NCBI GenBank assembly: GCA_030824555.1
Contig: JAVBXK010000030.1
Location: 54,818 to 118,817 of the forward strand
Reading direction: 5' to 3'
Length of the DNA: 64,000 nt
DNA from: a bacterium
Lineage (GTDB): Bacteria; Pseudomonadota; Gammaproteobacteria; Burkholderiales; Burkholderiaceae_C
Shown here: positions 34,901 through 42,776 of the stretch, piece after piece
Layout: each line of letters opens with the position of its first letter
Position numbering within the stretch: the first letter of the stretch is position 1
Notes under the pieces: generated by a model
The model's input: only the letters and a program-made list of their open reading frames with translations
Told to the model about the DNA's origin: nothing
Database searches by the model: none
Position numbers and translations under genes: made by a program

Positions 34901-36964
34901 TCAGCCCGCCAGCGCCCGTGCCACAAAGTCACGCTTCACGGTGGGCTTGGGCACCTTCGTGCTGAAGAAGCGGCGCACGTCGTCTTCCTGGCACATGCCA
35001 TGCATGTAGTTGTAGATGGCCTTTTTCAGGCCCAAACCCAGTGTGTCGTGGTCCACGCCAGTGGGGTCGGCAAAACCCACGTCGTTGCGGGCAAATGTCA
35101 GTGGCACACCATGCGGCCCCATGGGCGGCGCGGGCTGGGGCAGCAGCTTCACGCTGTACTCGGCCGGATTCTGACCCACGGGTGAATGCACGGTGCACGT
35201 GAAGCGGTGCCAGAAGCCGCTTTGGATGCAGCCGTTTTCAAACAGCTGGCGCACGTACTCCAGCGCGTCCACGGTGTCTTGCACGGTCTGGGTGGGGAAC
35301 CCGTACATCAGGTAGGCGTGCACCAGCACGCCCGCGTCGGTGAAGGCGCGGGTGACCTGAGCCACCTGCGCCACGCTGACGCCCTTTTTCATGAGCTTGA
35401 GCAACCGGTCAGACGCCACTTCCAGCCCGCCTGAAATGGCGATGCAGCCACTGTCGGCCAGCAGTTCGCACAGTTCGGGCGTGAAGCTTTTTTCGAACCG
35501 GATGTTGCCCCACCAACTGATGCCCATGTTGCGGCGGATGAGTTCTTCGGCCAGCGCCCGCAGCACTTTGGGTGGCGCGGCTTCGTCCACAAAGTGAAAA
35601 CCGGTCTGGCCGGTCTCAAGCACGATTTTTTCAATGCGGTCCACCAGCGTGGTGGCGGTGGCGGTTTCGTAGCGGCCGATGTAGTCCAGGTTCACGTCGC
35701 AAAAGCTGCACTTTTTCCAGTAGCAGCCGTGGGCCACTGTCAATTTGTTCCAGCGTCCGTCGCTCCACAGCCGGTTCATGGGGTTGAGCATGTCGAGCAG
35801 GCTCAGGTAGCGGTCAAGTGGCAGGCCGTCCCAGGTGGGTGTGCCCACGGCATCGAACGGCACGTCAGGTTCTGGCCAGTTGGCGTACACCACGCGGGGT
35901 GCGGCGGGCTGTTCAGCCCCGCTGTCGCGGTAGAACGTGCGCACCAGGCGCTGGCGGCTGCGCTTACCGCCCAGGTGGTCCAGCAGGGCCAGCAGGGGGC
36001 GCTCGCCCGCGTCCAGCGTTACGAAGTCAAAGTAGTCGAACACGCGGGGGTCGGCCAGTTCGCGCAGCTCGGTGTTCACGTAACCCCCGCCCAGCACGGT
36101 GACGATGGTGGGGTCGGCCGCTTTGATGGCCTGTGCAATGCGAAATGCCGCAAAAACCGATCCGGGAAACGGCACCGACAGCAGCACCACGCGCGGCGGG
36201 GCTGGTTTTGCTGGGGTTTGACTGCTTTCAGAATTGGTAGCTGTAAACCCTTTCATATAAAGCGCCAGAGCCTTGTTTGACTCTTCAATCAGCAGCTGAT
36301 CGATCAGGTTTGGCGGAGCGGCCAGCGCCTGGGCCAGCGGCTCGAAGCTGGCCTGGGCGGCGGCCAACTTTTCGGCGTAGCGCACGAACTCGAAGCGCGG
36401 GTCCACCGCGTCTTTCAGCACGTCGGCCAGGTCGTTCAGGTACAGGGTGGCCAGGTGGCGGGCACGGTCGTGCAGGCCTAAGGCACCGAAGGCCCAGCCC
36501 AGCGGGTCACCGCTGTCGTCGTCAGGGTGCTGGTCGAGCGTGGCAAACCACTTGCCCTCGGGCAGCAGGCTGCGGTTGGCGATGCGGTGGGCCAGGGTGC
36601 TGTCGCGCCCCTGCAAAAAAGCAATCACCCGGTCGATGGTGGCGTGGTAGCCGTCGAACTCGGCCAGGAAGTGCTGCACCTGCGGGCTGCGCTGCTTTGG
36701 GGGCACGGCAAGGGCGGCTGTTTTGACCTGGCTGAGCCCTTCTGCCGACAGCAGGCGCAACACCAGTGCCAGTGCCAGGTCGGCCTGGAACGCCTGCACC
36801 CCTTGTTCGCGCAAAAAGCCGGTGATGTACGCGGTGGACGGGTAGGGCGTGTTCAGCTGCGTCATCGGTGGGATGAGCGACAGCACTTGGCCGGTGAAAA
36901 CGGGGCGTGTCTCAGGTGCTTGTACAGGCTGTGTGTGGAGCAGCGGAATGGCATCGGTCGGCAT
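34901..36964 (-). CDS. B12-binding-type radical SAM protein
   Basis: A 687-residue protein. The N-terminal ~230 residues are helical and not assigned. A cobalamin-binding-like Rossmann region follows (about 255-330; VVLLSVPFPGSVFAAF, VLGGGYVNTELRELA), then a radical SAM barrel starting LTVAHGCYWKKCSFCDVNLD. Its cysteines are spaced CX4CX2C, not the usual CX3CX2C. VDEAAPPKVLRALAEEL, SWWGNIRFEK and GGLEVASDRLLKLMKKGVS are typical barrel segments. It contains an AT-rich in-frame stretch (about nt 36215-36295) just before the cobalamin domain. ATG 36964 diverges from kdpF. Reaction unknown; methylation or ring chemistry is typical of the B12 group. Confidence 0.8.
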   Translation of the reverse strand: MPTDAIPLLHTQPVQAPETRPVFTGQVLSLIPPMTQLNTPYPSTAYITGFLREQGVQAFQADLALALVLRLLSAEGLSQVKTAALAVPPKQRSPQVQHFLAEFDGYHATIDRVIAFLQGRDSTLAHRIANRSLLPEGKWFATLDQHPDDDSGDPLGWAFGALGLHDRARHLATLYLNDLADVLKDAVDPRFEFVRYAEKLAAAQASFEPLAQALAAPPNLIDQLLIEESNKALALYMKGFTATNSESSQTPAKPAPPRVVLLSVPFPGSVFAAFRIAQAIKAADPTIVTVLGGGYVNTELRELADPRVFDYFDFVTLDAGERPLLALLDHLGGKRSRQRLVRTFYRDSGAEQPAAPRVVYANWPEPDVPFDAVGTPTWDGLPLDRYLSLLDMLNPMNRLWSDGRWNKLTVAHGCYWKKCSFCDVNLDYIGRYETATATTLVDRIEKIVLETGQTGFHFVDEAAPPKVLRALAEELIRRNMGISWWGNIRFEKSFTPELCELLADSGCIAISGGLEVASDRLLKLMKKGVSVAQVAQVTRAFTDAGVLVHAYLMYGFPTQTVQDTVDALEYVRQLFENGCIQSGFWHRFTCTVHSPVGQNPAEYSVKLLPQPAPPMGPHGVPLTFARNDVGFADPTGVDHDTLGLGLKKAIYNYMHGMCQEDDVRRFFSTKVPKPTVKRDFVARALAG

Positions 36965-36998
36965 GGCCCGATTGTGGCCGAGCGCGCCGCAGGTGGGT

Positions 36999-37050
36999 TC
37001 TTGATGCTTTCTTGATGCCGCCACCCCCAATCTTGCGCACGTCTTGATGC
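36999..37050. promoter_or_regulatory. Candidate KdpE operator: three CTTGATGC repeats
   Basis: Upstream of kdpF the octamer CTTGATGC occurs at 37000-37007, 37011-37018 and 37043-37050, all in the same orientation and 11 and 32 bp apart, i.e. about one and three helical turns. Direct repeats on one face are typical for OmpR-family regulators such as KdpE. They lie 42-92 bp before the kdpF start. Confidence 0.55.
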
Positions 37051-37091
37051 CGCCGTTCCTAGCATTCCCATCACTGTCTAGGAGGTTCGAT

Positions 37092-37184
37092 ATGAACGTT
37101 TGGTACGTGGCCGCAGCCGTGTTGGCCGGTGGTCTGTTGGTGTATTTGGTGGCGGCTTTGCTGCGCCCGGAGGACTTCTCATGA
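37092..37184 (+). CDS. kdpF: K+-transporting ATPase small subunit KdpF
   Basis: A 30-codon membrane peptide ([13 protein letters not shown], then [15 protein letters not shown]) with a perfect AGGAGG ribosome binding site eight bases before the ATG. KdpF stabilises the KdpFABC complex. It is the usual size and ends with the typical RPE-F motif. Its TGA overlaps the kdpA ATG (ATGA), so translation is coupled. Confidence 0.95.
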   Translation: MNVWYVAAAVLAGGLLVYLVAALLRPEDFS

Positions 37185-38974
37185 GCACCGGTGCCGTGAT
37201 TCAACTGCTGGTGTTCTTGCTGGCGTTGGGGCTGTTGGCGTGGCCGCTGGGGCGCGCGATGGATGCCGTGATGGCCGGGCGTGTGGCCTGGCTGGCACGG
37301 GTGGAGGCGCCGTTGTGGCGCCTGGCGGGCACAACGCCCGGCCAGGAGTCGGGCTGGAAGCACTACACCCTGGGTCTGTTGTTGTTCAACGCCTTGGGGG
37401 TCTTGGCTGTCTACGCACTGCAGGTGCTGCAGGCCCAGCTGCCGCTGAACCCACAGGGCTTTGGTGCCGTCACGTCCGATTCGGCGCTCAACACCGCGGT
37501 CAGCTTTGTTACCAACACCAACTGGCAGGGCTACGGCGGCGAAACGACCATGAGCTACCTCACCCAGATGCTGGGCCTGACGGTACAGAACTTCCTGTCC
37601 GCAGCCTCCGGCATCGTGGTGGTGGTGGCGCTGGTGCGCGGTTTTGCCCGCCACAGTGCTCAAGCCATCGGCAACGTGTGGGTGGACCTGACGCGGGTGA
37701 CACTGTGGGTGTTGCTGCCGGTGTCGCTGGTGCTGGCGCTGGTGTTTGCCGGGCAGGGGGTGATCCAGAACTTGTCGCCCTACGTGGAGGTGCAGACCCT
37801 GGAGGCCCAGAACTGGCAGGAACCCAAGCTGGATGCCCTGGGCCAGCCGCTGAAGGACGCCAACGATCAGCCTGTCATGACAGACAAGTCCGGCCAGACC
37901 CAGTTGCTGGCCATGGGGCCGGTCGCTTCGCAGCTGGCCATCAAGATGGTGGGCACCAACGGGGGTGGGTTTTTCAACGCCAATTCGGCCCACCCTTATG
38001 AAAACCCAACGCCTGTGTCCAACTTCATCCAGATGTTGGCCATCTTCCTGATCCCCACGGCGCTGTGCTTCCAGCTGGGGCGCATGGTAGGTGACCTGCG
38101 TCAGGGTTGGGCGGTACTGGCGGCCATGACGCTGCTGTTTGTGGCCTTTCTCATCCCCATCACCGTGGCCGAACAACAGGGCAACCCGCAGTTTGCGGCC
38201 CTGGGTGTGGACCAGGCACTGGGCACCACCCAGTCTGGCGGCAACATGGAGGGCAAAGAGGTGCGTTTCGGCATCAACGCCAGCACCTTGTTTGCCACCA
38301 TCACCACGGCCGCCAGTTGCGGGGCCGTGAATGCCATGCACGACAGCCTGACCCCGTTGGGCGGCGCGGTGCCGCTGGTGCTGATGCAGTTGGGTGAGGT
38401 GGTGTTTGGCGGTGTGGGCAGCGGCCTGTACGGCATGCTGGTGTTTGCTGTGCTTGCGGTGTTCATCGCGGGGTTGATGATCGGACGCACACCCGAATAC
38501 CTGGGCAAAAAGATCGAGGTGCGTGAGATGAAGCTGGTCTCCATCGCCATCCTGGTCACGCCCCTGCTGGTGTTGTTGGGCACAGCCCTGGCCGTGCAGA
38601 CCGACGCGGGCCGTGCCGGCATCTTCAACCCCGGTGCCCACGGGTTTTCTGAGGTGCTGTACGCGCTGAGTTCTGCGGCCAACAACAACGGCAGTGCCTT
38701 TGCGGGGCTCTCAGCCAACACACCTTTCTACAACCTGTTGCTGGCAGTGGTCATGGCGCTGGGGCGGTTTGGCGTGATCGTGCCTGTGCTGGCCGTGGCC
38801 GGGTCGCTGGCGGCCAAGAAGCGGCTTGCCGCCACCGTGGGCACCTTGCCCACCCATGGCCCGCTGTTTGTGCTGCTGCTGGTGGGCACCGTGCTGCTGG
38901 TGGGTTTGTTGAACTATGTGCCTGCGCTGGCCTTGGGGCCAGTGGTCGAGCACCTGATGCTTGGGAGCGTATGA
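37181..38974 (+). CDS. kdpA: K+-transporting ATPase potassium-binding subunit KdpA
   Basis: A 597-residue channel-like subunit of the inner-membrane KdpFABC pump that selects K+. Selectivity-filter regions are visible in each repeat: [45 protein letters not shown] and [12 protein letters not shown]. About ten membrane helices are present. ATG 37181 overlaps the kdpF stop and the gene's own stop overlaps the kdpB ATG, so F, A and B are translationally chained. The length is normal and no disruption is seen. Confidence 0.97.
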   Translation: MSTGAVIQLLVFLLALGLLAWPLGRAMDAVMAGRVAWLARVEAPLWRLAGTTPGQESGWKHYTLGLLLFNALGVLAVYALQVLQAQLPLNPQGFGAVTSDSALNTAVSFVTNTNWQGYGGETTMSYLTQMLGLTVQNFLSAASGIVVVVALVRGFARHSAQAIGNVWVDLTRVTLWVLLPVSLVLALVFAGQGVIQNLSPYVEVQTLEAQNWQEPKLDALGQPLKDANDQPVMTDKSGQTQLLAMGPVASQLAIKMVGTNGGGFFNANSAHPYENPTPVSNFIQMLAIFLIPTALCFQLGRMVGDLRQGWAVLAAMTLLFVAFLIPITVAEQQGNPQFAALGVDQALGTTQSGGNMEGKEVRFGINASTLFATITTAASCGAVNAMHDSLTPLGGAVPLVLMQLGEVVFGGVGSGLYGMLVFAVLAVFIAGLMIGRTPEYLGKKIEVREMKLVSIAILVTPLLVLLGTALAVQTDAGRAGIFNPGAHGFSEVLYALSSAANNNGSAFAGLSANTPFYNLLLAVVMALGRFGVIVPVLAVAGSLAAKKRLAATVGTLPTHGPLFVLLLVGTVLLVGLLNYVPALALGPVVEHLMLGSV

Positions 38975-41043
38975 ACATGAGCCGCACAACCCTTTCCCTT
39001 TTTGACCCGGTGCTGGTGAAACCCGCCATCGGCCAGGCTTTCATGAAGCTCAGCCCGGCGGTGCAGTGGCGCAACCCGATGATGTTCGTGGTGTACGTGG
39101 GCGCGGCCTACACCACGGCCCTGGCGGTGGCGCAACCTTCGGTGTTTTCTGTCAGTGTGGCCGTTTGGCTGTGGTTCACCGTGTTGTTTGCCAACTTTGC
39201 CGAGGCGCTGGCCGAAGGGCGCAGCAAGGCCCAGGCGGCCTCGTTGCGGGGCCTGAAGAAGCAAACCTGGGCCAAAGTCCTCAAGCACCAAGACCGTTTC
39301 GCTGTACCCCGTGACCAAATGCCCTGGCTGCCCCGCGAGGCAGATCAGCTGCGCAAGGGCGATGTGGTGCTGATCGAGGCTGGCGACGTGGTGCCTGCGG
39401 ATGGCGACGTCATTGCCGGTGTGGCCTCGGTGGACGAAAGCGCCATCACGGGCGAATCGGCTCCGGTCATCCGCGAATCGGGTGGCGACTTCAGTGCCGT
39501 GACCGGTGGCACCCGGGTGTTGTCCGATTGGGTCGTGGTGCGCGTGGCCGTCAACCCGGGCGAAACCTTCGTGGACCGCATGATCGCGATGGTCGAAAAC
39601 GCCAAACGCCAGAAAACGCCCAACGAAATCGCGCTGACCATCCTGCTGGTGGCGTTGACCATCGTGTTCCTGGGTGTGGTGGTCACGCTGCTGCCGTTCT
39701 CGCTGTTCAGCGTGGCGGCGCAGGGCAGCGGGCAGGCAACCGATGTCATCGTGCTGGTTGCCCTGCTGGTGTGCCTGATCCCGACCACCATAGCCGGGTT
39801 GTTGTCGTCCATCGGCGTGGCGGGCATGAGCCGCATGATGCAGGCCAACGTCATCGCCACCTCGGGGCGCGCTGTCGAGGCTGCGGGCGATGTGGACGTG
39901 CTGTTGCTCGACAAAACCGGCACCATCACGCTGGGCAACCGTCAGGCCAGTCTCTTTGTGCCCGCCCCGGGCATCAAGGAGTCGGCGCTGGCCGATGCGG
40001 CCCAATTGGCCTCGCTGGCCGATGAAACGCCCGAAGGGCGCAGCATTGTGGTGCTGGCCAAACAGAAGTTCGACATCCGTGAGCGGGAGATGGGTGAGCT
40101 CGGTGCGCAGTTTGTGGCCTTCACCGCCCAGACGCGCATGAGCGGAGTGGACCTGGCCAACGGGCGCAGCCTGCGCAAGGGTGCGGCAGATGCCATCCGT
40201 CGCCATGTGGAGAGCCTGGGGGGGCACTTTCCCGCGCCGGTGCAGGCCGCTGTGGACGATGTGTCCCGCAAAGGCAGTACCCCGTTGGTGGTGTCAGACG
40301 GTGCGCAGGTGCTGGGGGTCATTGAATTGAAAGACATTGTCAAAGGCGGCATCAAAGAGCGTTTTGCCGAGTTGCGCCGCATGGGCATCAAGACGGTGAT
40401 GGTGACCGGCGACAACCGCCTGACCGCCGCAGCCATCGCCGCCGAGGCCGGCGTGGACGACTTTCTGGCCGAGGCCACGCCCGAAGCCAAGCTCAAGCTC
40501 ATCCGCGAGCACCAGGCACAGGGCCAGCTGGTGGCCATGACGGGCGACGGCACCAACGACGCACCCGCGCTGGCCCAGGCCGACGTGGCCGTGGCCATGA
40601 ACACCGGCACGCAGGCCGCCAAAGAGGCCGGCAACATGGTGGACCTGGACAGCAACCCCACCAAGCTGATCGAAATTGTCGAGACCGGCAAGCAGATGCT
40701 GATGACCCGCGGCTCGCTCACCACCTTCAGCATCGCCAACGATGTGGCCAAGTACTTCGCCATCATCCCGGCGGCCTTTGTCAGCACCTACCCGCAACTG
40801 GGTGCACTGAACGTGATGCAGCTGGGCAGCCCTGCATCGGCCATTTTGTCGGCGGTTATTTTCAACGCGCTGATCATCGTGGCGCTGATTCCGCTGGCGC
40901 TCAAAGGCGTGCCCTACCGGGCAGTGGGTGCGGCTGCTTTGCTGCGGCGCAACCTGCTCATCTACGGCTTGGGCGGGGTCATCGTGCCCTTCATCGGCAT
41001 CAAGGTGATTGACCTGGCGCTGGTGGCCGTCGGCCTGGTTTGA
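38971..41043 (+). CDS. kdpB: K+-transporting P-type ATPase subunit KdpB
   Basis: A 690-residue P-type ATPase that drives high-affinity K+ uptake. The phosphorylated aspartate is D314 in [11 protein letters not shown]. The actuator TGES motif (ITGESAP, E162) and hinge motifs [11 protein letters not shown] and [12 protein letters not shown] are intact. SerTGES, a known inhibitory phosphorylation site in E. coli KdpB, is conserved at the corresponding position. It overlaps kdpA by four bases and is followed 32 bp later by kdpC. Confidence 0.97.
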   Translation: MNMSRTTLSLFDPVLVKPAIGQAFMKLSPAVQWRNPMMFVVYVGAAYTTALAVAQPSVFSVSVAVWLWFTVLFANFAEALAEGRSKAQAASLRGLKKQTWAKVLKHQDRFAVPRDQMPWLPREADQLRKGDVVLIEAGDVVPADGDVIAGVASVDESAITGESAPVIRESGGDFSAVTGGTRVLSDWVVVRVAVNPGETFVDRMIAMVENAKRQKTPNEIALTILLVALTIVFLGVVVTLLPFSLFSVAAQGSGQATDVIVLVALLVCLIPTTIAGLLSSIGVAGMSRMMQANVIATSGRAVEAAGDVDVLLLDKTGTITLGNRQASLFVPAPGIKESALADAAQLASLADETPEGRSIVVLAKQKFDIREREMGELGAQFVAFTAQTRMSGVDLANGRSLRKGAADAIRRHVESLGGHFPAPVQAAVDDVSRKGSTPLVVSDGAQVLGVIELKDIVKGGIKERFAELRRMGIKTVMVTGDNRLTAAAIAAEAGVDDFLAEATPEAKLKLIREHQAQGQLVAMTGDGTNDAPALAQADVAVAMNTGTQAAKEAGNMVDLDSNPTKLIEIVETGKQMLMTRGSLTTFSIANDVAKYFAIIPAAFVSTYPQLGALNVMQLGSPASAILSAVIFNALIIVALIPLALKGVPYRAVGAAALLRRNLLIYGLGGVIVPFIGIKVIDLALVAVGLV

Positions 41044-41075
41044 ATGCTCAGTCAACCTACAACAGGAGTGTTTTC

Positions 41076-41651
41076 ATGAATACCGTGTTCCGTCCGGCTT
41101 TGGTGCTGTTTGTGGCGCTGTCACTCATCACCGGTTTGCTTTACCCGCTGCTGGTCACAGGGGTGGCCCAGGCGCTGTTTGCCGACAAGGCCCAGGGCAG
41201 CCTCATCGTGGCAGGGGGCAAGCCCGTGGGCTCGCGCCTGATCGGCCAGTCATTTGCCGACCCCGGCCATTTCTGGAGCCGCCCGTCCGCCACCGGCCCT
41301 ATGGCCTACAACGCAGCGGCGTCGGCCGGCTCCAACCTGGGGCCCATCAACCCCGCATTGACCGATGCCGTCAAGGCCCGTGTCGAAGCCCTGCGCGCAG
41401 CCGACCCCGGTAACACCGCTCCCGTGCCCGTTGACCTGGTGACCGCGTCGGCCAGTGGCCTGGACCCCGACATCAGCCGTGCCGCAGCCGACTACCAGGT
41501 GGCCCGCGTGGCCCGCGTGCGTGGGCTGCCGGTGGCCACGGTTCAAGCGCTGGTGGACGCCCACACCAAGCAGCCTTTCATGGGTTTTCTGGGTGAGGCG
41601 CGTGTGAACGTGTTGAACCTCAACCTGGCGTTGCAAGAGATCAAGCCATGA
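41076..41651 (+). CDS. kdpC: K+-transporting ATPase subunit KdpC
   Basis: A 191-residue subunit with one N-terminal membrane helix (about 8-30) and a periplasmic domain. Typical motifs are [55 protein letters not shown] and [20 protein letters not shown]. KdpC stabilises the complex and may aid ATP binding by KdpB. ATG 41076 has CAGGAG ahead. The stop overlaps the ATG of a 49-codon frame, which continues the chain of coupled genes. Confidence 0.96.
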   Translation: MNTVFRPALVLFVALSLITGLLYPLLVTGVAQALFADKAQGSLIVAGGKPVGSRLIGQSFADPGHFWSRPSATGPMAYNAAASAGSNLGPINPALTDAVKARVEALRAADPGNTAPVPVDLVTASASGLDPDISRAAADYQVARVARVRGLPVATVQALVDAHTKQPFMGFLGEARVNVLNLNLALQEIKP

Positions 41652-41797
41652 ACGGTTGGCTGGGTGTCCTTCTGGGCCTGTCGGTGGTGGTGGCCCCGCT
41701 GTTGCTCGCCTGGTTGTTCATGAGCTGTCAGAAACTGGGCGAAGAAACTTCCAGCCAACGGCGCGAAAATCGGCGCTCGACTGGAGGACAACCCTGA
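41648..41797 (+). CDS. 49-aa single-pass membrane microprotein between kdpC and corA
   Basis: An unrecognised 49-codon frame. Its ATG overlaps the kdpC stop (ATGA) and its TGA overlaps the ATG of the CorA gene (TGATG). The product has one hydrophobic segment ([12 protein letters not shown], then [10 protein letters not shown]) and a polar, basic tail ([20 protein letters not shown]). The frame fills the gap exactly, and the CorA ribosome binding site (GGAGGA) lies in its 3' end. Size and topology resemble regulatory microproteins of transport ATPases such as KdpF, but no sequence similarity was evident. Overlapping starts at both ends support real translation. Confidence 0.65.
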   Translation: MNGWLGVLLGLSVVVAPLLLAWLFMSCQKLGEETSSQRRENRRSTGGQP

Positions 41798-42762
41798 TGC
41801 TGATCAATTGTGTGGCCTACCGAAACGGGCAAAAACTGGCCGACATTCCCACCGAGGACATTGCCCAGTGGGTGGCCCAGCCCGATTGCTTCGTGTGGGT
41901 GGCCCTGCGCGATGCGTCCGAGGCTGAACTGAGGCAAATGCAGGCCGAATTCGACCTCCACCCCTTGGCGGTAGAAGATGCCGGGCACGGCCACCAGCGC
42001 CCCAAAATGGAAGAGTACGGCGACACCGTGTTCGTGGTCTTGCAGCTGCTTGAAATGCACCAGGAACAGGTGCAGGTGGGCGAGGTGGCCATTTTTGTGG
42101 GCCCCAACTTCGTGTTGTCGGTGCGCAATGGCAGCCAGCAGCATTTCCTGGGCGTGCGCGAACGCTGCGAACGCGAGCCCAGGCTGCTCGGGCAGGGTGC
42201 CGGTTTCGTGTGCTACGCCCTGATGGACGCGGTGGTGGACCGCTACTTCCCGCTGCTCGATGCCATCGAAACCGAGCTTGACACCATCGAGACCCAGATT
42301 TTTGAAAGTGGCGCCGCCCGTTGGAACATCGAGCGCTTGTATGCCCTCAAGCGCCGGGCCACGGTGGTGCGCCACGCGGTGGCCCCTCTGCTTGAGGTGG
42401 CCAGCAAGCTGCACGGGGGGCGGGTACCCGCGGTGTGCAGCAGCACCCAGGAATATTTCCGCGATGTGCACGACCACCTGGTGCGAATCAACGCCGCCAT
42501 CGAAACCGTGCGCGACACCATTGCCACGGCCATCCAGGTCAACCTGTCCATGGTGACCATCGAAGAATCCGAAACCACCAAACGCCTGGCCGCCTGGGCC
42601 GCCATATTCGCGGTGTCCACGGCCCTGGCGGGCATCTGGGGCATGAATTTCGAGCACATGCCCGAGCTGAAATGGGCCTACGGTTACCCCATGGCCCTGG
42701 GCGTCATCGTCAGCGCGGCGGGCATCCTGTACTGGCGCTTCAAACGAGCCGGCTGGCTGTAA
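41797..42762 (+). CDS. corA: CorA-family divalent metal transporter
   Basis: A 321-residue CorA-type transporter for Mg2+ (also Co2+/Ni2+ in the family). The N-terminal cytoplasmic domain and long stalk helix are followed by two C-terminal membrane helices. The ion-selectivity signature is IWGMNFEHMPEL between them, and the protein ends YWRFKRAGWL. Its ATG overlaps the stop of the microprotein and the gene ends 14 bp before kdpD. Its presence inside a kdp operon is unusual and suggests joint control of K+ and Mg2+ uptake. ZntB-type efflux is a less likely alternative. Confidence 0.88.
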   Translation: MLINCVAYRNGQKLADIPTEDIAQWVAQPDCFVWVALRDASEAELRQMQAEFDLHPLAVEDAGHGHQRPKMEEYGDTVFVVLQLLEMHQEQVQVGEVAIFVGPNFVLSVRNGSQQHFLGVRERCEREPRLLGQGAGFVCYALMDAVVDRYFPLLDAIETELDTIETQIFESGAARWNIERLYALKRRATVVRHAVAPLLEVASKLHGGRVPAVCSSTQEYFRDVHDHLVRINAAIETVRDTIATAIQVNLSMVTIEESETTKRLAAWAAIFAVSTALAGIWGMNFEHMPELKWAYGYPMALGVIVSAAGILYWRFKRAGWL

Positions 42763-42776
42763 CCTGAACACCCACC

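Noticed and set aside
36965..38641. Very long minus-strand open frame continuing upstream of the radical SAM gene for a further 1,677 bases
   Set aside because: It runs antisense to kdpF and kdpA, which are certain genes. Its product is His/Gln-rich, as expected for the complement of a GC-rich coding sequence, and the radical SAM homology starts only at 36964.
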